Counted from the first letter of the stretch, positions 44,674 to 53,963 are shown. The stretch is DNA of 64,000 nt from Bradyrhizobium sp. C9 (GCF_002532045.1 NZ_NWTG01000007.1:294381-358380), one strand, 5' to 3'. Made by a program: numbers and translations. Notes: generated from the sequence alone by a model not told the origin.

Positions 44674-46122
44674 TCACCCCGGGAACGTGTAAGCCGTCTT
44701 CACCGTGGTGTAGAACTCGCGGGCATAGGCGCCCTGTTCGCGCGCGCCGTAGCTCGAGCCTTTGCGTCCGCCGAACGGCACGTGATAGTCGACGCCGGCG
44801 GTCGGCAGATTGACCATCACCATGCCGGCCTCGCTGTTGCGCTTGTAATGCGAGGCGTATTTCAGGCTTGACGTGCAGATGCCCGAGGCGAGGCCGAACT
44901 CGGTGTCGTTGGAGATCGCCAGCGCCTCCTCGTAGTCCTTGGCGCGGATCACGCAGGCGACCGGGCCAAAAATCTCCTCGCGGGCGATGCGCATCTGGTT
45001 GGTCGCCTCGGTGAACAGCGCCGGCTGCAGATAGAAGCCGGGGGTCTCACGGTTCAACAGCTCGCCGCCCCAATGCAGGCGGGCGCCTTCGTCCTGGCCG
45101 ATCTTGATGTAGCGCAGGTCCTGGTCGAGCTGGCTCTGGTCGACCACAGGGCCGACATGCACGCCGCTCTTCAGCGCGTCATCCACCGAAAGCCCCTTCA
45201 TGCGCTCGGTCATCGCGGCGACGAAACGGTCGTGAATGCCCGCGGTGACGATCATGCGCGAAGACGCCGTGCAGCGCTGGCCGGTCGAGAAATAGGCGCC
45301 GTTGACCGCGACCTCGACCGCGACCTTGACGTCGGCATCGTCGAGCACGACCAGCGGATTCTTGCCGCCCATCTCGAGCTGGAACTTCTTCATCGGATTG
45401 GAGAGCACGCAGGCCTGCGCGATCTTGCGGCCGGTCTGCACCGAGCCCGTGAACGAGATCGCGGCAACATCAGGATGATCGAGCAGGGTCTGGCCGACCA
45501 CCGAGCCCGAACCGACCACGAGGTTGAACACCCCGGCCGGAATGCCGGAGCGCGCGATGATCTCGGACAGCGCGTGCGCGGAGCCCGGCACCAGCTCGGC
45601 CGGCTTGAACACTACCGTGTTGCCGTAGCAGAGCGCGGGCGCGATCTTCCAGGCCGGGATTGCGATCGGGAAATTCCAGGGTGTGATCATGCCGATGACG
45701 CCGACCGGCTCGCGGGTGATCTCGACATCGAGGCCGGGGCGCACCGATGCTCCCTTCTCGCCCATCAGCCGCAGCGCCTCGCCGGCGAAGAACGCAAAGA
45801 TCTGCCCGGCGCGCGCCACCTCGCCGATGCCTTCGGGGAGCGTCTTGCCTTCCTCGCGCGCCAGCAGGCGGCCGAGCTCTTCCTTGCGGGCGAGGATTTC
45901 GACGGAGATCTTGGTCAGCGCGTCAAAGCGCTCCTGCGGCGTCGAGCGCGCCCAGGCGGGGAAGGCGGCTTTCGCCGCGGCGATTGCCTTTTCAGTCTGC
46001 GCCTTGTCGGCCTTGGCGTATTCGCCGACCACGTCCTTGGTGTTGGAGGGGTTGATGTCCCGCGTAATGCCCGTTCCGTCGATCCATTCGCCGGCGATGA
46101 AGTTCTTCTGGTGAGCGGTCAT
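44674..46122 (-). CDS. 2-Oxoglutarate semialdehyde dehydrogenase
   Basis: The 482-residue aldehyde dehydrogenase has ITPWNFPIAIPAWKIAPAL near 143, FTGSVQTGRKI near 222, the general-base region LEMGGKNPLVVLDDAD near 248, and the catalytic Cys in YFSTGQRCTASSR near 282. C-terminal GRKGSSYGAREQG is typical of the alpha-ketoglutarate semialdehyde dehydrogenases of sugar-acid pathways. It lies between gudD and garD in the same direction and performs the final step to 2-oxoglutarate with NAD(P). The same product would also end an oxidative L-arabinose route (see 55226-58142). Confidence 0.93.
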   Translation of the reverse strand: MTAHQKNFIAGEWIDGTGITRDINPSNTKDVVGEYAKADKAQTEKAIAAAKAAFPAWARSTPQERFDALTKISVEILARKEELGRLLAREEGKTLPEGIGEVARAGQIFAFFAGEALRLMGEKGASVRPGLDVEITREPVGVIGMITPWNFPIAIPAWKIAPALCYGNTVVFKPAELVPGSAHALSEIIARSGIPAGVFNLVVGSGSVVGQTLLDHPDVAAISFTGSVQTGRKIAQACVLSNPMKKFQLEMGGKNPLVVLDDADVKVAVEVAVNGAYFSTGQRCTASSRMIVTAGIHDRFVAAMTERMKGLSVDDALKSGVHVGPVVDQSQLDQDLRYIKIGQDEGARLHWGGELLNRETPGFYLQPALFTEATNQMRIAREEIFGPVACVIRAKDYEEALAISNDTEFGLASGICTSSLKYASHYKRNSEAGMVMVNLPTAGVDYHVPFGGRKGSSYGAREQGAYAREFYTTVKTAYTFPG

Positions 46123-46139
46123 GTTTCCAACCTTTCTTG

Positions 46140-47495
46140 TTAGCGCACGAGGCAGGGACGCTTGTCGTCGAAGGTCCAGCCCGGGATCAGGAACTGCATG
46201 GCCAGCGCGTCGTCGCGGGCGCCGAGGCCATGTTGCTTGTATAGCGCGTTCGCCGCCTCGATGGCACCGCGATCGAGCTCGATGCCGAGACCCGGCCGGT
46301 CCGGGATCGCGATCTTGCCGCCCTTGATCTGCAGCGGATCCCTGGTCAACGCCTGGCCGTCCTGCCAGATCCAGTGGGTGTCGATCGCGGTCACCTTGCC
46401 GGGTGCGGCGGCACCGACATGGGTGAACATCGCCAGCGAAATGTCGAAATGGTTGTTGGAGTGCGAGCCCCAGGTCAGGCCGTTGTCGCGGCAGGTCTGC
46501 GCCACCCGCACTGACCCTTGCATGGTCCAGAAATGTGGATCGGCCAACGGAATGTCGACCGCCCCGAGCCGCAGCGCGTGGCTGAGCTGGCGCCAGTCGG
46601 TCGCGATCATGTTGGTCGCGGTCGGTAGCCCCGTGGCGCGGCGGAACTCGGCCATGATCTCGCGGCCGGAGAAACCGGCCTCCGCGCCGCAGGGATCCTC
46701 GGCATAGGCCAGCACGCCATGCATGTTGCCGCAGAGACGGATCGCTTCATCCAGCGACCAGGCGCCGTTCGGGTCGAGCGTGACGCGCGCGTCCGGAAAG
46801 CGCTTTGCAATTGCGGTGACGGCCTCGATCTCCTCTTCGCCCTTGAGCACACCGCCCTTGAGCTTGAAGTCGGCGAAGCCGTAATGCGCCTGCGTCGCCT
46901 CGGCGAGGCGCACGATCGCTTCCGGCGTCATCGCAACCTGATGGCGCAGGTTGAACCAATCCGGCTTGCGGGTCTCGCCCTCGACGTAAGGCAGGCTGGT
47001 CTTGCTGCGGTCGCCGACGAAGAAGAGATAGCCGAGCGTTTCGACGCTCGCACGCTGCTGGCCTTCGCCGAGCAAGGCTGCGACCGGGAGATCGAGATGC
47101 TGGCCGAGCAGATCGAGCAGCGCGGATTCCACCGCGGTCACTGCATGGATGGTGACGCGCAGGTCAAAGGTCTGCTTGCCGCGGCCGCCGGCGTCGCGGT
47201 CGGCGAAGGTCTGGCGCATCGACGCCAGGATGTTGTTGCAAGCGCCGATGGTTTGGCCGACGACGAGGTCGCGGGCGTCCTCCAGCGTCTTGCGGATCTT
47301 CTCGCCGCCCGGCACCTCGCCGACGCCGGTGTGGCCGGAGTTGTCGGTGAGGACGACGAGGTTGCGGGTGAAGAACGGCGCATGCGCGCCGCTCAGATTG
47401 AGGAGCATGCCGTCGCGGCCGGCGACCGGGATCACCTCCATCGCCGTGACGACAGGGGCGCCGGCAAAGCCGGTGCGGATCGCGTCTTGAATCAT
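46140..47495 (-). CDS. gudD: Glucarate dehydratase
   Basis: The 451-residue enolase-superfamily protein has the full GudD pattern: an N-terminal VTAMEVIPVAGRDGMLLNLSG, the acid/base lysine in FADFKLKGG near 205, metal ligands in VTLDPNGAWSLDEA near 233 and YAEDPCG near 260, NMIATDWRQL near 288, and the HSNNHFDISLAMFTH catalytic His near 337. It converts D-glucarate to 5-dehydro-4-deoxyglucarate. It is 17 bases upstream of the dehydrogenase gene and 32 after kdgD. Confidence 0.96.
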   Translation of the reverse strand: MIQDAIRTGFAGAPVVTAMEVIPVAGRDGMLLNLSGAHAPFFTRNLVVLTDNSGHTGVGEVPGGEKIRKTLEDARDLVVGQTIGACNNILASMRQTFADRDAGGRGKQTFDLRVTIHAVTAVESALLDLLGQHLDLPVAALLGEGQQRASVETLGYLFFVGDRSKTSLPYVEGETRKPDWFNLRHQVAMTPEAIVRLAEATQAHYGFADFKLKGGVLKGEEEIEAVTAIAKRFPDARVTLDPNGAWSLDEAIRLCGNMHGVLAYAEDPCGAEAGFSGREIMAEFRRATGLPTATNMIATDWRQLSHALRLGAVDIPLADPHFWTMQGSVRVAQTCRDNGLTWGSHSNNHFDISLAMFTHVGAAAPGKVTAIDTHWIWQDGQALTRDPLQIKGGKIAIPDRPGLGIELDRGAIEAANALYKQHGLGARDDALAMQFLIPGWTFDDKRPCLVR

Positions 47496-47527
47496 CTGCT
47501 CCTCCCTTTGTCTTTTTGCCGTTCGGT

Positions 47528-48469
47528 CTATTCTGCCGCCTGTTGCGCGGCGGCCTGCGGCAGCTTTGCCACCAGTGCCGCGAGCTCGGCGATCTCCTGC
47601 TCGGAGAGATCAGTCAGCGGCGGGCGCACCGGACCGGAGTCGCGGCCGATCACCTTCATGCCGGCCTTGATGATCGACACTGCGTAGCCCTTCTTGCGAT
47701 TGCGTATCGCGATCAGCGGCAGGATGAAATCCTTCAGGCCTGCATGGATGGTCTGATGATCGCGCCGACGTACCGCGGCGTAGAACCTGGTGGCGAATTC
47801 CGGCACGAAGTTGAACACCGCCGACGAATACGTCGTGACACCCATGTCGAGATAGGGCAGCGCAAAGGTTTCCGCGGTCGGCAGGCCGCCGATATAGGTC
47901 AGGCGGTCGCCGAGCCTGGTGTAGACGCGGGTCATCAGCTCGATGTCGCCGATGCCGTCCTTGTAGCCGACGAGGTTCGGGCAGCGCTCGCAGAGCCGCG
48001 CCAGCGTGTCGGGTTGCAGGATCGCATTGTCGCGGTTGTAGACGATGACGCCGATCTTCACCGACGAACACACCGCTTCGACATGGGCGGCGAGACCGTC
48101 CTGCTCGGCATGGGTGAGATAGGGCGGCAGCAGCAAGAGGCCGTCGGCGCCGGCCTTCTCGGCGCCAACAGCGATCTCGCGCGCGATTGCGGTGCCGTAG
48201 CCGGTGCCGGCCAGCACGGGCACCCGGCCCTTGGTCTCTTCGACCGCGATCTTCACGACATGCGGAACTTCAGCCGGCGTGAGCGAGAAGAACTCGCCGG
48301 TGCCGCCGGCGGCGAACAGGCCGGCGACGTCATAGCCGCACAGCCAGTCCATGTTGGCACGATAGGTCGCCTCGTCGAATGAATAGTCCGGCTTGAACGG
48401 GGTCACGGGAAAAGACAGGAGGCCGCCGCCGATTCTCGCGGCCATCTCCCGAGGGGTCATCTTGCTCAT
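47528..48469 (-). CDS. kdgD: 5-Dehydro-4-deoxyglucarate dehydratase (decarboxylating)
   Basis: The 313-residue DHDPS-family protein has GLFAAGGTGEFFSLTPAEVPHVV near 54 and GVIVYNRDNAIL near 141 with the proton-relay Tyr. The Schiff-base lysine lies in PNLVGYKDGIGDIELM near 170-185. It releases water and CO2 to give 2-oxoglutarate semialdehyde. First gene of the transcript kdgD-gudD-dehydrogenase-garD, it carries a conserved 30-nt element 87 bases upstream. Confidence 0.94.
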   Translation of the reverse strand: MSKMTPREMAARIGGGLLSFPVTPFKPDYSFDEATYRANMDWLCGYDVAGLFAAGGTGEFFSLTPAEVPHVVKIAVEETKGRVPVLAGTGYGTAIAREIAVGAEKAGADGLLLLPPYLTHAEQDGLAAHVEAVCSSVKIGVIVYNRDNAILQPDTLARLCERCPNLVGYKDGIGDIELMTRVYTRLGDRLTYIGGLPTAETFALPYLDMGVTTYSSAVFNFVPEFATRFYAAVRRRDHQTIHAGLKDFILPLIAIRNRKKGYAVSIIKAGMKVIGRDSGPVRPPLTDLSEQEIAELAALVAKLPQAAAQQAAE

Positions 48470-48555
48470 GGCGCCACTCCTTGAATGATGTTGGATAAGG
48501 GATGCGCGAGCAGCGCGCGTCCATGGCCGAATTTTTAGGGAATGCTTCGATGCGC

Positions 48556-48585
48556 GTCCAAGCCAAACGCGGTATCGAGCGATGC
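48556..48585 (-). promoter_or_regulatory. Shared 30-nt regulatory element, copy upstream of kdgD
   Basis: About 24 of 30 bases agree with the element at 51043-51072. The blocks GTCCAAGCC at the left and CGATGC at the right are identical, with GGTAT-GA between. Both elements have the same orientation relative to a minus-strand catabolic gene. Probably the binding site of the LysR protein encoded at 48596. Confidence 0.7.
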
Positions 48586-48595
48586 TAACTCTGCA

Positions 48596-49501
48596 TCAAT
48601 CGCCGCGCAGATGCGGGGCGGCGATTTCGGTGGCGATCTCGATCAAGGACGGCAGCAACTGGTTCTCGTGATCGCGCCGCCATACCATGAACAGCTCGAC
48701 CGGCACCGGCGTGCGCAGCTTCAGCGGCTTCAGCCGGACGTCCGCGATCTTCAGGCTGGCGGCGGCCTCCGGCACGATCGCAACGCCGAGCCCGGCCCGC
48801 ACCATGGCGAGAATCGAATGAATCTGGCTGAGGTGCTGCACATAGCGCGGCAGCACGTCGGCGCGCGTGAACAGCGATACCAGGAGATCGTGGAAGTAGC
48901 GCGCCTCATAGGGCGAATACATCACGAAGGGCTGGTCGTCGAAATCCTTGATGCTGACGGTGTCGGCCGTGGCCAGCGGATGCTTCTTCGGGATCGCGGC
49001 CAGCAGAGGCTCGGCGACGACGCGCCGGCTGGCGAATTCCGGCCGCGCGATCGGCGGGCGCAGCAGGCCGGCATCGATCTGGCCGGTGGTGAGCGCCTCG
49101 AACTGATCGCCGGAGACCATCTCCTTCAGGGAAAAATCGACCTCGGGCAGGCGGGAGCGGGCGGCTGCGATCAGATCGGGCAGGAAGCCGTAGGCGGCCG
49201 CGGCCGTGAAGCCGATCTTGAGCGAGCCGGTCTTGCCGAGCGCGATGCGGCGGGCGACCTGCGAAGCGGATTCCGCGAGCTTGAGGATGCGCCGCGCCTC
49301 GGGCAGGAAGCTGCGTCCCGCCGGGGTCAGCCGCACCGAACGGCTGGTGCGCTCCAGCAGCGGCGCGTCGATGATGTGCTCGAGAACCTGGATCTGCCGG
49401 CTCAGCGGCGGCTGCGTCATGTTGAGCCGCGCCGCGGCGCGGCCGAAGTGCAGTTCCTCGGCCACCGTGACGAAACAGCGGAGCTGGTTCAGGTCGAACA
49501 T
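48596..49501 (-). CDS. LysR family regulator of glucarate/galactarate catabolism
   Basis: ATG 49501 gives 301 residues: MFDLNQLRCFVTVAEELHFGRAAARLNMTQPPLSRQI at the start (helix-turn-helix), and GSLKIGFTAAAAYGFLPDLI opening the sensor domain. The frame extends to 49591 without support. It sits between the MFS gene and kdgD in the same direction; both neighbours carry the same 30-nt element, which makes this protein their likely regulator. Confidence 0.9.
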   Translation of the reverse strand: MFDLNQLRCFVTVAEELHFGRAAARLNMTQPPLSRQIQVLEHIIDAPLLERTSRSVRLTPAGRSFLPEARRILKLAESASQVARRIALGKTGSLKIGFTAAAAYGFLPDLIAAARSRLPEVDFSLKEMVSGDQFEALTTGQIDAGLLRPPIARPEFASRRVVAEPLLAAIPKKHPLATADTVSIKDFDDQPFVMYSPYEARYFHDLLVSLFTRADVLPRYVQHLSQIHSILAMVRAGLGVAIVPEAAASLKIADVRLKPLKLRTPVPVELFMVWRRDHENQLLPSLIEIATEIAAPHLRGD

Positions 49502-49601
49502 CGATGCTAGCCTGGAATGGATCGGTCGAGGATTTGTACGTTCTAGCATCGATGCCTCCCACTGGCCAAGAAGACAAAAGCAGACAACCAAGAAGACTAA
49601 G

Positions 49602-49621
49602 ACGGCGGCCGAAGCCGCCGT
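49602..49621 (-). terminator. Hairpin with a UUCG tetraloop after the MFS gene
   Basis: On the minus strand ACGGCGGC-TTCG-GCCGCCGT is a perfect 8-bp stem closed by the very stable C(UUCG)G loop. It lies 28 bases past the MFS stop and is followed by a T/C-rich stretch (CTTAGTCTTCTTGG). Confidence 0.8.
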
Positions 49622-49648
49622 TGATCTGTTGCTGCTGTTGCGGCCCGC

Positions 49649-50986
49649 TCAGGCCGCCTTCAGCTGCACCCGCTTGATCTCGCCGACGATGAACAGATAG
49701 GCGATCGCTGCGACCAGCGCGTTGGCGCCGACGAACACCAGCGCGCCGTTGAACGAGCCGGTGGCGGCGAGGATGTAGCCGATGATGATCGGCGTCGTGA
49801 TCGAGGACAGATTGCCGAAGGTGTTGAACAAGCCGCCGGAGACGCCGCTGGCTTCCTTCGGCGAGGTGTCGGAGACGACGGCCCAGCCGAGCGCGCCGAT
49901 GCCCTTGCCGAAGAAGGCGAGCGCCATGAAGCCGACCACCAGGGCCTGGCTGTCCACGTAGTTGCAGGCGATGATCACCATCGACAGCAGCATGCCGCCG
50001 ACGATCGGAATCTTGCGCGCCATCGTCAGCGAGCCGGTGCGGCGCAGCAGGTAATCCGAGATCACGCCGCCGAGCACGCCGCCGACGAAGCCGCACAGCG
50101 CCGGCAAGGTCGCGACGAAACCGGCCTGCAGGATCGAGAGCCCGCGTTCCTTCACCAGGTAGACCGGGAACCAGGTCAGGAAGAAGTAGGTCAGCGTGTT
50201 GATGCAGTACTGGCCGATATAGACGCCGAGCATCATGCGGTTGGCGAGCAGCTGGCGGATATGGTCCCAGCCGGGGCCGCTGTCCTGCGTCTTGCCGGCC
50301 TTCGCCGCGTCCATGTCGACCAGCGCACCGCCCTGCTTGATGTAGTCGAATTCGGCCTCGTTGATCCCAGGATGGTCCTTCGGCTCGTAGATCGTCTTGA
50401 TCCAGGCGATGCCCATCACGATGCCGAGCCCGCCCATCACGTAGAACACGTGGCGCCAGCCGTACTCGTGCGCGATCCAGCCCATCAGCGGCGCGAAGAT
50501 CACGGTTGCGAAATACTGTCCGGAATTGAAGAACGCCGATGCGGTGCCGCGCTCATAGCCGGGGAACCAGGCCGCGACGATGCGGGCATTGGCCGGGAAC
50601 GACGGTGCTTCGGCAAAGCCGACCAGGAAGCGCAGCCCGAACAGCAGCACCACGGCCGCGCCCGCGGAGAGGAACCCGACCAGGCCCTGCATCGCGGTGA
50701 AGATCGACCAGACGATGATGCTGATCGCATAGACCCATTTGGAGCCGTAGCGGTCGAGCAGCCAGCCGCACGGCACCTGCGCGATCACATAGGACCAGCC
50801 GAACGCCGAGAATACGTAACCCATCGCGACGGGGTCGAGATGCAGTTCCTTGGAGAGGGCAGGGCCGGCGATCGAGAGCGTGGCGCGATCGGCATAGTTC
50901 ACGGTGGTGACGAGAAACAGCATCGTCACGATCAACAGCCGGACGCGGGATCGCCGCGCGTCCGTGGCGGACACTATTGCGCTCAT
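49649..50986 (-). CDS. gudP: MFS transporter for glucarate/galactarate
   Basis: The 445-residue, about 12-span protein belongs to the anion:cation symporter family. Segments match GudP/GarP-type permeases: TTVNYADRATLSIAGPALSKEL near 26-47, GWSYVIAQVPCGWLLDRYGSK, RFLVGFAEAPSFPANARIVAAWFPGYERGTASA-type central motif. A charged loop (near 205-240) divides the halves. It shares the 30-nt upstream element with kdgD. The substrate follows from the neighbours rather than from a unique motif. Confidence 0.9.
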   Translation of the reverse strand: MSAIVSATDARRSRVRLLIVTMLFLVTTVNYADRATLSIAGPALSKELHLDPVAMGYVFSAFGWSYVIAQVPCGWLLDRYGSKWVYAISIIVWSIFTAMQGLVGFLSAGAAVVLLFGLRFLVGFAEAPSFPANARIVAAWFPGYERGTASAFFNSGQYFATVIFAPLMGWIAHEYGWRHVFYVMGGLGIVMGIAWIKTIYEPKDHPGINEAEFDYIKQGGALVDMDAAKAGKTQDSGPGWDHIRQLLANRMMLGVYIGQYCINTLTYFFLTWFPVYLVKERGLSILQAGFVATLPALCGFVGGVLGGVISDYLLRRTGSLTMARKIPIVGGMLLSMVIIACNYVDSQALVVGFMALAFFGKGIGALGWAVVSDTSPKEASGVSGGLFNTFGNLSSITTPIIIGYILAATGSFNGALVFVGANALVAAIAYLFIVGEIKRVQLKAA

Positions 50987-51042
50987 TCGCGCCTCCTTGA
51001 AAGATTTCCTCAGGGTCTGTCCTAGAGAGATGACGGCAATGG

Positions 51043-51072
51043 GTCCAAGCCGAAACGGGTATTGATCGATGC
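51043..51072 (-). promoter_or_regulatory. Shared 30-nt regulatory element, copy upstream of the MFS gene
   Basis: It starts 57 bases upstream of the MFS ATG and matches 48556-48585 at about 24 of 30 positions (GTCCAAGCC...GGTAT.GA.CGATGC). Confidence 0.7.
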
Positions 51073-51137
51073 CGATTTTGAATGGATCGGCCTGGTGTCA
51101 TTCCACCTTCGGCGCTCTTGCTCCGGTTCCCAATTAG

Positions 51138-51152
51138 TGTACGATAAGTACA
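51138..51152. promoter_or_regulatory. TGTAC-N5-GTACA dyad before the hydrolase-desaturase pair
   Basis: Five-base exact arms flank gataa. The site is followed by GTT, giving GTACAGTT, an 8-mer that recurs at 53910-53917 in the promoter region between the TetR gene and the deacetylase-like gene. This suggests a common TetR operator. Confidence 0.45.
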
Positions 51153-51194
51153 GTTATTGAGGGCGCAGTGTCGCGCCCTGCCGATCGAGGTCGA

Positions 51195-52232
51195 ATGCGC
51201 ATGACCACACCACGCAACTATGAGGTGTTCGAGGCAGGCAGGGTGACCTTGCAGGGTGGCGCGGTGTTTCCGCAGCTTGCGCTCGCCTACAAGACCTACG
51301 GCACGCTGAACGCGGCCAAAGATAACGTCATCCTCTATCCGACGTCGTTCGCCGCGCAGCATTACGACATCGAATGGCTGGTGCAGCCGGGCGGGGCGCT
51401 CGATCCCGAGCGTTACTTCATCATCATCGCGAACCTGTTCGGCAACGGCCTGTCATCCTCGCCGTCGAATTCGAGCGAACTGCTCGGCGGCGCACCGTTC
51501 CCGGCCTTCACCTATCATGACGCCGTCGCCATCCAGCGTAGGCTGCTGGTCGAGCGGTTTGGCGTGACCAAGCTCGCGCTGGTCTATGGCTGGTCGATGG
51601 GCGGCATGCAGGCCTATCACTGGGCCGCGCGCTATCCCGACATGGTGGAGCGCGCGGCGGTGGTGTGCGGCAGCGCGCGGTGCTCGCCGTATAATCATGT
51701 CTTCCTCGAAGGCGTGAAGGGCGCGCTGACCGCCGATCCCGCTTATCAGGATGGCTGCTTCGTCACCAAGCCGACCGCGGGCCTTCGCGCGATGGGGCGC
51801 GTCTACGCCGGCTGGGCGATGTCGCATGAGTTCTTTCGCGAGGAGGCCTGGCGCGAGGCCGGCTTCAACTCGCTGGAGGACTACCTCGCGGGATCCTGGG
51901 ACGGGGCCTTCGCGCGGCGCGATGCCGACAATCTGCTGGCACAGATTGCGATCTGGCAGGCCGGCGACATCAGCCGCTGCGACGAATTCGGCGGTGACCT
52001 CGACCGCGCGCTGGCGGCGATCAAGGCGCATGTGCTGCTGATGCCCGGTCGCACCGACCGCTATTTCGATCCGCGCGACAACGAGGACGAGCTTGGCCGC
52101 CTGGTCAATGCCCGCTCCGCGGCACTGCACGCGATCCCCTCGGTCCACGGTCACCGCGCCGGCAATCCCGTCAACAACGCCGAAGACCGCGCCTTCATCA
52201 ACGCCGAAATCTCGGCGCTGCTGCAACGCTGA
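51195..52232 (+). CDS. Alpha/beta hydrolase of the MetX (homoserine O-acyltransferase) fold
   Basis: ATG 51195 (GAGG upstream) gives 345 residues. It has the MetX fold: NVILYPTSFAAQHYDIEWLV near 44, the oxyanion/nucleophile elbow LVYGWSMGGMQAYHWA near 130-145 with a Ser nucleophile, a catalytic Asp region LLMPGRTDRYFDP near 287, and the His in SVHGHRAGNP near 321. True homoserine acetyltransferases keep GPNHFG-like motifs I do not see, so it is more likely an esterase/acyltransferase of unknown substrate. It starts a likely pair with the desaturase gene (14-base gap). Confidence 0.85.
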   Translation: MRMTTPRNYEVFEAGRVTLQGGAVFPQLALAYKTYGTLNAAKDNVILYPTSFAAQHYDIEWLVQPGGALDPERYFIIIANLFGNGLSSSPSNSSELLGGAPFPAFTYHDAVAIQRRLLVERFGVTKLALVYGWSMGGMQAYHWAARYPDMVERAAVVCGSARCSPYNHVFLEGVKGALTADPAYQDGCFVTKPTAGLRAMGRVYAGWAMSHEFFREEAWREAGFNSLEDYLAGSWDGAFARRDADNLLAQIAIWQAGDISRCDEFGGDLDRALAAIKAHVLLMPGRTDRYFDPRDNEDELGRLVNARSAALHAIPSVHGHRAGNPVNNAEDRAFINAEISALLQR

Positions 52233-52246
52233 CAGGTGAAACGATC

Positions 52247-53197
52247 ATGAGCACCGCCGAGACCAGTGATGCCGGACCTCGCCTGAAGCCGCTCAGCCCG
52301 CTGACCTTGCGCGACCTGTCGACCAAGTCGAACCTTGCCGGCGCGGTGCGCGCGGCCAGCCACTACGGGATGATCGTTGTGATCGGCGTGCTGACCTGGC
52401 TCATCTCGTCGCGCGATGGTCTCGCGTGGGCGTTGCCGCTGATTGCGATCCAAGGCTATTTCGTCGCGTTCCTATTCATGGTGGTGCATGAAACCGCGCA
52501 CAAGACGGCGTTCCGCAGTCACGCACTCAATCTTGTGGTCGGCAACCTGTCGGCCTTCATGATCGGATTGCCCTACCAATATTACTGCCTGTTTCACTGG
52601 GATCATCATCGCTACACCCAGGATCCGGAGAAGGATCCGGAGCTGATCGTCGGTCCCAAGCCGGCGTCGGACACCCAGCTCGCGATCGCCTATTCGGGGC
52701 TATTGCAGGTGCTGGTGCGAATCCGGCTGATGTTTCGGCATGCACTCACCGGGAAAGTGATGGTGCCGTGGATTCCGCAGCACAAGCGCGCCGCGATCGT
52801 GCTGGAGGCAAGGCTTTATCTCGCGGGTTACCTACTGTTGCTGGCGGCTTCGCTCACGCTGCACAGCGCGATCCTGTTCTTTGTGTGGATCGTGCCGCTG
52901 CTGGCCGGTCAGCTCATCCTGCGCCCGTACCTTTACGCAGAGCATACCGGTTGCGAGCGGACGCGGAGCGCGTTCGAGAACACGCGCACCACGATGACGA
53001 GCCGGATCATGAAATGGTTTGCCTGGAACATGCCGTATCACGTCGAGCATCACGCCTATCCGACGGTGCCGTTCCATGCATTGCCGAAGCTGAATGCCAT
53101 TGTCGATGGCCACATCGTGTATCGCGGTCGCAACTACCGCGCCGTGACACGCGAGACCTGGGCCTGGTTCCGCCGTCAGCAGCAACGCTCCGCTTGA
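52247..53197 (+). CDS. Membrane fatty-acid desaturase
   Basis: The 316-residue protein carries the three histidine boxes of the di-iron desaturase/hydroxylase family: HETAHKTAFRSH near 82, HWDHHRYTQDPEKDPE near 118 and HVEHHAYPTVPFHALPKL near 265. Hydrophobic spans lie between them. It would introduce a double bond (or hydroxyl) into membrane lipid acyl chains or a similar substrate using O2. The convergent TetR gene ends three bases past its stop. Confidence 0.92.
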   Translation: MSTAETSDAGPRLKPLSPLTLRDLSTKSNLAGAVRAASHYGMIVVIGVLTWLISSRDGLAWALPLIAIQGYFVAFLFMVVHETAHKTAFRSHALNLVVGNLSAFMIGLPYQYYCLFHWDHHRYTQDPEKDPELIVGPKPASDTQLAIAYSGLLQVLVRIRLMFRHALTGKVMVPWIPQHKRAAIVLEARLYLAGYLLLLAASLTLHSAILFFVWIVPLLAGQLILRPYLYAEHTGCERTRSAFENTRTTMTSRIMKWFAWNMPYHVEHHAYPTVPFHALPKLNAIVDGHIVYRGRNYRAVTRETWAWFRRQQQRSA

Positions 53198-53200
53198 TAT

Positions 53201-53845
53201 TCACGCGTCGGCGTGCGGCCGCAGCACCAGATTGACGAGGTTGCGGGCATAGGCCGGCGTCAGCGGCTTGATGCCGAAGACATAGCGATAGAACAGGCTG
53301 CCGTAGATCGCGTCATAGATATCGCCGGGCACGCCCGGCGCGCCGATGCTGCCGTCCTTCTGGCCGGCGGCGATGATTTCCAGCATCCTGGCGCGGCGAA
53401 GGCCGAGGTAGCGCTCGTAGAACAGTTCGGCCGTGCCGGTCTGCGAGATGCACTCAGAGATCACCGCAAGCTGTACCCGCCCGAATTCACCTTGCAACGC
53501 CTCGACATAGGTCGCGACATGACGGCGGATGCGGCCCACCGGATGGCCCGCCTCGGGCAGCGGCACCGCGCGTGAGGCCTGGTCGAGGAAGGCATCGATC
53601 AGCAGGGCTTCGCGCGACGGCCACCATTTGTAGATCGTCATCTTCGAGACGTTGGAGTGTCTCGCGATCGCGTCGATGGTGGTGGCGGCAAGGCCGGTGG
53701 TCGCCATCAGCGCATAGGCGCTGTGCAGGATCGCGGCCGTGGTCGCGGCGGAGCGCGGCCGGCCGCGCCGCCCCGTTGTCGTATCCTCCGTCTCCGCCTT
53801 GCTTCCCGCCATGGCTGGAATTCGCATCCTGCGTGCTTGAATCAT
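53201..53845 (-). CDS. TetR family regulator
   Basis: The product has a Lys/Arg-rich RRGRPRSAATTAAILHSAYALM and a DNA-binding helix-turn-helix (LAATTIDAIARHSNVSKMTIYKWWPSREALL). The ligand domain ends RNLVNLVLRPHADA, a TetR_C_AefR-like region. I use ATG 53845 (214 residues); ATGs at 53863 and 53812 are also possible and the ribosome sites are weak. It may control the hydrolase-desaturase pair (convergent) and the divergent deacetylase-like gene. Confidence 0.85.
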   Translation of the reverse strand: MIQARRMRIPAMAGSKAETEDTTTGRRGRPRSAATTAAILHSAYALMATTGLAATTIDAIARHSNVSKMTIYKWWPSREALLIDAFLDQASRAVPLPEAGHPVGRIRRHVATYVEALQGEFGRVQLAVISECISQTGTAELFYERYLGLRRARMLEIIAAGQKDGSIGAPGVPGDIYDAIYGSLFYRYVFGIKPLTPAYARNLVNLVLRPHADA

Positions 53846-53963
53846 TGCGCTGCCTGCGGACATAGCATGAAATCGCGCGCTGTTTCAGATCATCGCCGCC
53901 GCTGATACGGTACAGTTCGCCAGCGAAGGCTCAGCTCAACTGCTCATCCAACAGGAGTATCCC

